A stretch of 64,000 bases of DNA, taken from contig JAJHZJ010000061.1 in assembly GCA_023548195.1 (NCBI GenBank), forward strand, positions 1,714,771-1,778,770, given 5' to 3'. This document shows, piece by piece, positions 56,060 through 64,000 of this stretch. Numbering within the stretch: position 1 is the first letter of the stretch; each line of letters starts with the position of its first letter. Made by a program: the position numbers and the translations under genes. Source of the stretch: Bettongia penicillata ogilbyi (Eukaryota; Chordata; Mammalia; Diprotodontia; Potoroidae). The notes under the pieces are model-generated. The model was not told the DNA's origin, searched no databases, and saw only the letters and a program-made list of their open reading frames with translations.

Positions 56060-57715
56060 TCCCTGGAATATCTTATAATGTATGGGATATCTCTTGTATG
56101 TCTTTAAAAATTTGTAACATTCTGTTCCTTATGTATATTCTGTATCTCCAGTTAGATTCACTTAAACCTCCCTCACTCCCAGCATTCCCAGCTCTGGTCC
56201 TGTCCTCCCTTCAGTTGTTCTCAGTAATATTATGCATATTTCAGACCACTGAATATTCAAAAAGAAGGAAAGATTTAGATGGTGATATCAACTTTAAAAT
56301 AACCTGAATAAAGTTTCAGTCCATGGCTTCATGGCTTCTCCCTGCCAACCTCTGTATTCTGACTGCAGAGGGCACACAATATCATTGTTAATTGATCGGC
56401 CAGAAAAGAACTAGGCAGGAAAAAGGTAGAGACCCACATAATAATGAGATGGCTTTCCTTTTAAAAAAATTAAGTTCTTTTGTTTTTAAAATGTGAACAT
56501 TAGCAACTTTTTAATGTTTAATGTTTTCCTTTTTTTCTCTAAAATCTCCTAGGATCTTAGGACAAGGAAAAATAAAACTACTGTGCAGCATGTTATTAAA
56601 AGTCCATCTTCTATTTAATTAAGCAGCAAGCTATTACATTTTGAACTTTCCTATCTTTTTATTTAAAATGGAATGAAGGTATTTTGCAGGAATCACCTAA
56701 GTCAGGGAGGGAGGGAACTAAGAGGAGCAGATTACGTTCATAATTTCCTTATATTTATGTTTATGTATAAAATATGGCCGTGATGGAGGAGATATTATTA
56801 CTATTGATAAAACAATTCTCTTGCCAACAAGGAAAACTCATGAGAAAATATTTGTGGGACTCAGTAAATATTTTTTACAGTTCTTATGTCTGGACACTAA
56901 AGGGCAGTGTAACACTGGAAATAAAACCAGAAATGAATAGCGTTTTGTTTTCTCGGATATCACACATGATTTTCCCATTGGTTAATGCCCCGATAAGAAC
57001 AAATCCCAGGATGTCCAATCTTTGCTACAAAATTTAACATTAAAATTTCTATTTCCCCATTCATATTTGCCTGATAAGAAAAGCATTTGAGTTATAAATA
57101 TGTATCAATTGCCTGAGCAGGTATCATAGTTTAAAAATATTAAATTGCTGTGTTCTGTGACAGTTCCTGCTTAGAGCTCATTTCTTTTACAAGCCAGGAC
57201 TCTATGACTGACATGAGCAAATGGATCAGTATCAAGGGGAAAATTCAGCCATCTAGTTGTCAGGATTTCTGAAAGGGATTGTTGATTTTCTGGGGAAAAG
57301 GAGCAAGTGATTTGTATTGTTTTTATGTTTATTTTTATTATTGACAGTCATATTATGTTCTCAGAGCAGAACTGAAGAGAGCCTAGTATAGACAGAGAGA
57401 ATTATATACATATATAGTAAATATTCTTATTATATATTATACATGTATCATTATAATTATGTTTTACATATATAGGTAACTGTTCGAATTCGGCTCATGT
57501 CTAACCAAATGAGATGACTGATGTTGAAGCACGTTATAAGTCATAAAATTCTATGTAAAATGCCAGTTATCAACATTATCTTTTTAGAACAGTGCGTACC
57601 AGAACTAAAATCTGTGTAGTGTTCAATGCAAATCAGTTATATGAGAAAGACAACATCTACTGATTTATTTTAGTTGTTCTAGAACTGATTTTTGTGAACT
57701 TAACTCTTTATATCT
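56060..57715. other. Unassigned DNA
   Basis: AT-rich, with no gene or repeat family recognised. An open frame at 56774-57037 (87 codons, plus) has no domain I can identify. Confidence 0.4.
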
Positions 57716-57719
57716 GAAG

Positions 57720-57965
57720 TGAGAGCATTGTGAGATAGTGCATAGAGAGTTGGCTTTACAGATAAGAAGACCTGGGTTCAAGTCTTCCCAGAGCATCCAT
57801 AGCAGTGTGACTGTGGACAAAGCACTCGACGTCTCAGTGCTCCAGGAAACTCTGAGTACAGACAGATGTCCCTCCTTAGGAGAGGGACTTTCCATTCTGA
57901 ATGTTTTATATGTTCATGAAATTATAGACCTGAACACTCCCCTCACCCCTTACCTAACCACTTAA
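57720..57965 (+). mobile_element. MAR1-type SINE, variant subfamily
   Basis: 'attgtgagatagtgcataga' (head), 'acagataagaagacctgggt', 'gtgtgactgtggacaaagca' and 'cgtctcagtgctccaggaaa', followed by the 3' variant part 'ggagagggactttccattct'. Same subfamily type as 48145-48370. Frames on both strands are shadows. Confidence 0.8.
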
Positions 57966-58040
57966 AAGAAACAGAAGTAAATGTTTTATGATGTAAGCAT
58001 GTGCTATTAAAGTCACAGTCCAAATGTCATGTATTAGTGC

Positions 58041-58400
58041 CCTGTTATACCAGTTAATATATATTAACATTGTGCATTGTTATACCAGTGCATTGTTATA
58101 CCAGTTAATATATATACATTTTCATCCCAAATTATTGCTACATATATATACATATATACACATATATACATATATATATGTATATATGTGTATATATGTA
58201 TATATATATAATACTTTTTTGTTATACCTTTGTTATACCAGTTATATATATGCATTTTATACCAGTTAATATATATGCATTTTCATTGTTATACCAGTTA
58301 ATATATATGCATTTTCATCCCAAATTATTGCTACATATATATACATATATACACATATATACATATATATATGTGTATATATGTATATATATATATATAT
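58041..58400. repeat. AT-rich minisatellite-like cluster with palindromic TA blocks
   Basis: The word 'gttataccag' or a close variant recurs at about 58044, 58079, 58095, 58232, 58256 and 58289, usually followed by 'ttaatatatatgcatttt'. An 80-bp block (58101-58180) recurs at 58294-58373 with one visible difference, a 193-bp offset. Each block leads into a TA/TG palindromic run that can fold back on itself. Open frames here are translations of the repeat. Confidence 0.9.
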
Positions 58401-58574
58401 ATAAAATACTTTTTTATCCATGGGTATTCATAAAGCTTAAAACACTTTATAAATGAGTTGTCAGTATTGGGTCCAGTGCCTCAAGGATCTGTGGTTTTAT
58501 AGATATGGGGCTTTCCATTTCCAAGGCTAATCACTAGTCTTTAAGTTCATAAATATATCTTAGGGAATAACCAG

Positions 58575-58690
58575 AAGACTCAGAAAAGTTAAGTAGCTTG
58601 TCCATGGTCACACAGCTAATTAGGATCAGAAACCAAATTTAAATCTAGGTTTTTCTGACTCTAAATCCCACACTCTTTTCTATTTTTGTT
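58575..58690 (-). repeat. MIR-like SINE fragment, antisense
   Basis: 'aaaagttaagtagcttgtcc', 'atggtcacacagctaattag' and 'gactctaaatcccacactct'. Confidence 0.8.
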
Positions 58691-58809
58691 CTTGTTGTTG
58701 TTATGTAATATTAAAAAAGGAACTCTCACTAGCATTCAAGTTTTCTTACAGAATTCATATGTACAATTTATACTCTTGATTGATCTAGTGGAAGCATCTT
58801 AACTCAGGT

Positions 58810-58975
58810 CAATAAGCATTTATTTATTTACCTTTTTTGAGGCAATCAAGTTTGACTTGCCCAGGGTCGTATAGCTAATAAATGTCTGAGTAAGTGTCTG
58901 AGGCTAGATTTGAACTGAGGTCCTGCAGACTCCAGAGTTGGTATTTGATCTACTGCACCATCTAGTTGCCCCTTC
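58810..58975 (-). mobile_element. MAR-type SINE, antisense
   Basis: 'tgacttgcccagggtcgtat', 'gctagatttgaactgaggtc', 'tgatctactgcaccatctag' and 'ttgcccc', the reverse complement of the marsupial 'ggggcaactagatgg' head. Confidence 0.85.
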
Positions 58976-59000
58976 AATAAACATTTTATTAAATGTCAGA

Positions 59001-59040
59001 TACACACATACACACACACACACTCACACTCACATACACT
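59001..59040. repeat. (CA)n microsatellite
   Basis: Interrupted CA and CACT units, about 40 bp. Confidence 0.85.
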
Positions 59041-59199
59041 CAGAGCCCTGTGTCAGGTACTGGGGGAAGATAAAAGTTTGGGTAAGACACACATCATGGT
59101 TTATTCTTCCCATTCTAGGAGTGCCTCTTTTTTGTCTTGGAACCTGAATGAATTACTTTTATGTAATTAATACTAGCTAAAGATCTTTTGAATATATGA

Positions 59200-59392
59200 T
59201 AACAGCTGGATGACGCAGTGGATAGAATGCTGCGCCTAGAGTTAAGAAGACTCATCTTCCCAAGTTCAAATCTGGCCTCAGACATTTACTAGCTGTGTGA
59301 CCCTAGGCAAGTAACTGTCAACTCAGAACTCACGTCAGAAAATGAATTGCAGGGGCTACCACAAAAGAAAAAAAAAGAAAGACTTTTGGTGA
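59200..59392 (+). mobile_element. MAR1-type SINE
   Basis: 'acagctggatgacgcagtgg', 'atagaatgctgcgcctagag', 'aaatctggcctcagacattt' and 'ctgtgtgaccctaggcaagt', ending in an A/G-rich tail 'aaaagaaaaaaaaagaaag'. Confidence 0.88.
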
Positions 59393-59399
59393 AAACCTT

Positions 59400-60740
59400 T
59401 TTAATATTTATCTACTCAGCTTTAATTATGTCAGATCCTCAAACGTAATGGAATAATATGATTGCTGAAAGTGAAATTTCACAATAGCTGAATCATTGCA
59501 AAGACTGAATAGCCCTCAGTGGTAAGAACAAAGAAATGGAGCCAAGTACGGAATGCATTTAGAGATAGAGACTTCCCTGTATAAATGAGTAAATTAAATT
59601 TTGGCAGGAGGCAGTGGCATATACATGCCAAGTTTTAACTGGAAGCAAATTATAATGGCCAGGTTACTAATTGAGCAAAAAAGGGAGGCAAATGATAAAT
59701 GTGACCATTGGTTTTTTACAACCACATTGGAGGGTTGCTGAGGGTAAAAAGCGTTGCTCATCCTTGGTTACTAGGATCATATTGTTCAGACACTGGAACT
59801 GTTAATATTCAGCAGGTAAAAGGACATTTTCCTTTTCAGAGCATGGGACTAGGTGAACAGTTTTTGTAGGTTTCTCCCCCATTGCAATGCCCTCTCTTTT
59901 GTAACATTCCATTGAACTATTCTATTGAACTACTGAACTGATGAGGATAACCTTTCAACAGGGGATATCTTAGTATTTCAGAGGCTGTAACGTGATCAAA
60001 GACACTTGGTAAAGATACAATGGCTTTGGGGAGTTTAAAACAAAGCCATCACTACAGAAACATGTCCTTTTTTCATTTGTAGAGGGCACTCTTGTAAAGG
60101 AAATGCCATTGGAAGAGGCACCACTGGAAACCTCGAACAGCTTGGTGATGTAATTGTCACCATGGAGATCTCATTCCAAGGAGAGGGAATGAATTCCACG
60201 CAGCTCTGCTTTAGAAATGTGTCAATAGCAGATGCCTTTATTGCCTTTGTCTGACTCTCCACCCTGGCAGAGAAACTTGAGCCGGAAGCAAAGGCGAGAG
60301 GAAGTACATATTTGTCAGTAGTGAATTATTTTTTCGTAAGCAGCTTAGTCTCTTGGGATAAATGTGTGTAATGACTGATTAATGAAATAGGTAAGAATAA
60401 AGAGTTTCACCAGAGACAATTAGGAAGATGGATATCCTTTCCCTGAGTCAGGGGATATCATTCAACTTGCTTTTTTCTTCTTTTTTTAATAAATTTCTCA
60501 TTTTGGAAAAACATTCTTTCCATTATACACTATTGTATTTGGTAAAGAAAGCGACTGGTGATTGCAATTTGTATATTATATGAAATAATGTATCACTTTA
60601 AATGGAATAGTGCATACTTAATTATGAGTATACATATTCATGAACTAAACATTCTCATAATGCTGAATTTTTAAAAATCTTTACTACGATGCAATGAAAG
60701 AGAGAACATTTTAATCTCCTTAAATTGCCAGCTATTTCAT
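59400..60740. other. Repeat-poor unassigned stretch
   Basis: No SINE, L1 or L2 landmarks recognised over about 1.3 kb. The part at 60040-60310 is somewhat GC-richer than its surroundings. No splice-bounded open frame was found. Confidence 0.45.
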
Positions 60741-60744
60741 TCAT

Positions 60745-62180
60745 TTATTTATTTTTCTCTGCCTGTGATTACACGAATATAGGGAGATCTCAGTCAGGTG
60801 ACTCAGTCTACCATTGTAGATGAACAGCTTTTCTGAAATTAGAGAGTTACCTGGTTAGGAAAAGAGCTTGGAGTCACAAAGTATTTGTTAAAGCATATGG
60901 CTTCCCATCTGAGACCAGTTCTTTATCTATTGTGCCATGTAGCCTGTTTTATAACACTCAATAGTCAGATGGACTTGTGGTTTTATTCATATGAATATTC
61001 CCTCCTAGGATTCAGATCACAACCTATTCATGTCTCACCATCCAATGGGGCTCTTATCCCTGTCTTGCTCATCACAGAAAGTCCTAGCCAGTGTGATTTA
61101 GACTCATCTCACTTCCACATCAAGACATATGGAGAATACTGGTGAAATATGTGGGCTGTCCCCTCCATTTCTCTCACTCTCACCATATGATCAGTTCATC
61201 TTCTTTTTCTTTCATACATTTCTTTGATGCCACTCTTTAAAATGTTCCCTCTTTGTAATCCTTTGTTTATAATGGGTTGCAGCCTGTTTGTACCCACCAT
61301 GCAGCTTTCCTTTGACCTTTGGATTGCTTTCAATTTTAATTCTTCAGAGACTATATAGACTTCCATGACTTGAAGCTGTCCAACATTAGAAGCTTATGGT
61401 CATCAAAAGAACTTTGCAGTTTCTCACATCTTCCACATGTTCATGGGCCCGATTCATATCCAGTGAAATGTTATTTCTTTCCTTTAGACCATAAACCAGC
61501 TCCTCGAAATCTTACTTGTCTCTCCAAGGATAATCTGTAAGCCTTCCTTGCATTTAACTGCGATGTTCCTTCAGCTTTCTAGTTTCAACGCAGAGAGAAT
61601 ATGAAAACTTATAGAAAGCAGTTCATTGGTTACTGAACAAGAATCTGGCATTGAAAGTACCCACAGCTAAGCTTATGTTTATAGATGGCCTAAGAACTTT
61701 GATTCTTAGAACCTCTACCTCTGTTTTTCCCATAGTGACCGCAGAAGGGAACAGTAAAGGACTGATGCCTATTTTGTGGATTTTGTTATTGTTTTGAGGT
61801 CAGTAAGTGACTGTTTATTAGAATCCTTCTGGTCTAGGGCTTTCCTCCCCTCTTTTCCGTTATATTTTTCTGCCTTTCTGGAAAGGCATGAGAAAGGAAT
61901 GGTGAAGTATGGAGGTTAAGGCTCAACCCCAAGAATACCCCAGTCCTCCACTGGCCATTTTGGGTTTATTTGCATTATTTCGTTTGTTACCATAGCCATC
62001 AAATACTTTGAATAGGTTCAGCAAACTATTTCCTCATCTGTGAAGTAGAGATATTGAACTAGAAGAACTCCAAGGTCCCTTTCATGAAATACAGTGAATG
62101 GATTTTTTCTTATTAAAATTTCATGTAATTACCCAAGTGTTTAGGAAGGACCACAAGATAAAAAAGTAGGATTGGGGGGC
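60745..62180. other. Unassigned, possibly old repeats
   Basis: 60880-60930 ('gaccagttctttatctattg') may be an antisense SINE head. 60960-61580 reads like moderately complex repeat-derived DNA, but I cannot name a family. 62010-62085 has a SINE core/tail scrap ('atttcctcatctgtgaagta', 'gaactccaaggtccctttca'). Confidence 0.4.
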
Positions 62181-62184
62181 AGAA

Positions 62185-62378
62185 TGCTTGAATAGAAGTG
62201 CTAGATTTTAATTAGAGGAGATGAGTTCAAATTCCAGCTGAGCTGCAGTATTTTTGTGATCTCTAGCCAATTACTTGATCTCTCTAGGCTTCAGCTTCAT
62301 CATTTATAAGATAAGGGAGTTGGACTAGCTTGCTTCTCCGGTCCTTTCCACTCTCAATCTGTAATCCTGTGATCCCTG
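62185..62378 (+). mobile_element. THER1-like SINE
   Basis: 'tgcttgaatagaagtgctag', 'gagatgagttcaaattccag', 'aggcttcagcttcatcattt', then the tail 'ggagttggactagcttgctt' ending 'aatcctgtgatccctgag'. Confidence 0.75.
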
Positions 62379-62394
62379 AGAATGACAAACACTT

Positions 62395-62865
62395 AAAATT
62401 CATTTCATTTCAGCAAATGTCTAGGTCCCAGGGACCTAAAGATGAAAATGAAAGTCTCTTCCCTCAAGGAGCTTACTTTTTAATTACAGTATTGCCATGG
62501 ATACATAAATTAGTATAATATAAGGAAAAATGAGGCAAAAGAGAAATCTTTTTAAACAAATTACTTAGGGGAACAAGGAAGGGAGCCCAGGCTCTTGAAG
62601 GAAAATAGTTTCTGAGAAGTGGGAAGAAGCAGAAGAGTTATGTCCGACAGCTTATTAAAATGTGTGGGGACCAGATATGTAGTATGGAGCTCAAGGAACG
62701 ATTAGCCTAGCTTAGCTAGAATTCATGAAGGGGAGAGTGAGGTAAATAAGGCAAGAAAGGTAAGTGAGAGCCTGACTGTGGAGGCCCTTAATGCTGGGCT
62801 AAGATTATATTTTAAGCCTGTAGGTAGTTGGAAGTCAGTAGAAGTTTTTAGTCATGAGAAAAAGC
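62395..62865 (-). mobile_element. L2 LINE 3' half, antisense
   Basis: 'cccagggacctaaagatgaa', 'ctcttccctcaaggagctta', 'ctgactgtggaggcccttaa' and 'agattatattttaagcctgt' in antisense L2 order. Confidence 0.65.
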
Positions 62866-63294
62866 ACGCTAAAAATAAAGTTGTTAACTTCCTCAGTAAT
62901 GTTTCATGGTTTCCCAGTTCCATTTGCAGTATAGCACCCTCTTTGCCAAGCTGACAACCTTAGAGGAACTAAAGAATCCTAATGGAAACCAATAAGTCAC
63001 TGCCAGGTTCCTTGGACTCTGAGAAATGGGTCACCAGTTTGTAAAACAGGATGTTACCATCACAAGGAAGACACACTTGCAATGGGCTTAACAACTCCAT
63101 TTTGATAAAAGACTAATGGAAATTAGAGAGCTGAACTGGATAATGATGCTTTCCTCCAAGTGCCTCATATCCATATGTAGACAGCAGCTTCAGACTCCTT
63201 GAGACTCCACACCTCAAATCTCATGGAGAATTGAGTGGCTCTTGTCTCCAGTAGAGACAGATCCCATCATGATTAGCCTAGAAGGACTGTAGGG

Positions 63295-63430
63295 TTTGTA
63301 GAATCATGGGCTCCTGGCTGCAGAACTGGAAGGGACATCAGGGGCCAGAAGATGCCCCTTCATTTTGATGAGGAATTTGAGGCATAAGGGAGCAAGGAAG
63401 CTTCCCAAGGTCACAGAAAGTAAGAGGGAA
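63295..63430 (-). repeat. THER1-like SINE, antisense
   Basis: 'tagaatcatgggctcctggc', 'tggaagggacatcaggggcc', 'ttttgatgaggaatttgagg' and 'cttcccaaggtcacagaaag'. Confidence 0.75.
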
Positions 63431-63789
63431 AAGTGGTATCAGCAAAGCAACTGCCTTTGTGTCAGACTTTATTAAAACTGAAACCTCTTGCTGCACTGTG
63501 CTGAACAGGTACATTTTATTGTCATTTTTAAAAATTTGTATACCACATTTGCAAACAAAAGTTTAGGTAGAATTTGATGACGATTGTGTCCTAAGGGATA
63601 CTTTCCTACTTCAAAAGTAGTGGCATCAGAGAATAAATACTATTATTGTCTTGCTGTAACTCCGTGAATACAAAAGTAATTCTTAAGTAATAAGGATATT
63701 GTAGGTTTTTAAAACTTTTGGGCTAATCGTTCTTTAGGGTTTCATTTTTATTTTGTTTTATTTATTTATTTTTTGATAAAGAATACTTT

Positions 63790-64000
63790 TTATCCAAACA
63801 TTCTAGAAGGTGATTTGGAATTATACACAACTGTATGTACCTTCTGAGATCGAGTGATACCACTGCCCCTAAAGGGGTCAAAGATAAGGAGAAAGGACCC
63901 AGAGGTCCAAAAATATTTAAAATAAATTTATGGTTGTTGCTGAAGCAAATCTCTGGAAACAAACTGGTTATACAGCAGTTGGGAGACAGCTGAATAAATA
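63790..64000 (+). mobile_element. Marsupial L1 3' region, cut by window end
   Basis: 'aggtgatttggaattataca', 'cgagtgataccactgcccct', 'aggggtcaaagataaggaga' and 'gttgggagacagctgaataa'. The element continues past the window. A 66-codon minus-strand frame here is a shadow. Confidence 0.8.

Noticed and set aside
55898..56107. PSFLPSFLPSF open frame
   Set aside because: Translation of the CCTT tract.
58041..58400. Regularly recurring short repeat, considered as a CRISPR array
   Set aside because: Units are irregularly spaced, the intervals are themselves TA repeats, and the surrounding sequence is a vertebrate genome.
58024..58456. Several tyrosine/isoleucine-rich open frames
   Set aside because: Direct translations of the TA-rich repeat cluster.

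Overview
The window looks like a non-coding stretch (intergenic or deep intronic) of a marsupial nuclear genome. It is AT-rich and CpG-poor, and much of it is interspersed repeats of a distinctly marsupial type: tRNA-derived CORE-SINEs of the MAR1/THER1/MIR kind, several of them with a BovB/RTE-like tail; 3' ends of marsupial L1; one nearly complete half-L1 (HAL1); many old L2 and L3/CR1 copies; and small hAT-type MITEs. The species cannot be fixed from the sequence alone; an opossum or an Australian marsupial would both fit. I found no protein-coding exon, tRNA gene, rRNA gene or CRISPR array that I can defend. The open reading frames are short, and those with recognisable similarity are fossils of L1 ORF1 and of the L2 reverse transcriptase.

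Layout. 1-9.0 kb: mostly unassigned AT-rich DNA with L2, L3/CR1 and SINE fragments. 9.0-16.2 kb: the most eventful part. An L2 3' end (about 10.0-10.4 kb) is split by a 252-bp insertion whose core is a perfect 186-bp inverted copy of part of a HAL1 lying 1.8 kb downstream (12.05-14.73 kb, minus strand). That HAL1 itself sits inside a hAT-type MITE. 16-24.7 kb: old L2 and SINE copies among long unassigned stretches. 24.8-25.0 kb: a 7SL RNA retropseudogene with 15-bp target-site duplications. 25-41 kb: SINE and L2 fragments, hAT MITEs and L3/CR1 pieces. 41-50 kb: two L2 copies in opposite orientation that still show reverse-transcriptase motifs, with younger SINEs and L1 3' ends nested in or near them, and a perfect 72-bp tandem duplication. 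50-64 kb: SINEs, L1 and L2 fragments, a CCTT tract, an AT-rich minisatellite-like cluster at 58.0-58.4 kb and a quieter repeat-poor stretch at 59.6-60.4 kb. The window ends inside another L1 3' fragment.

Nothing here forms a gene system. The value of the window is its record of insertions, above all the local inverted templated copy, the tail-less 7SL pseudogene and the recent tandem duplication. Family names come from recognising conserved sequence features without a database search; subfamily names and exact element edges (about +/-20 bp unless a target-site duplication is given) are approximate.
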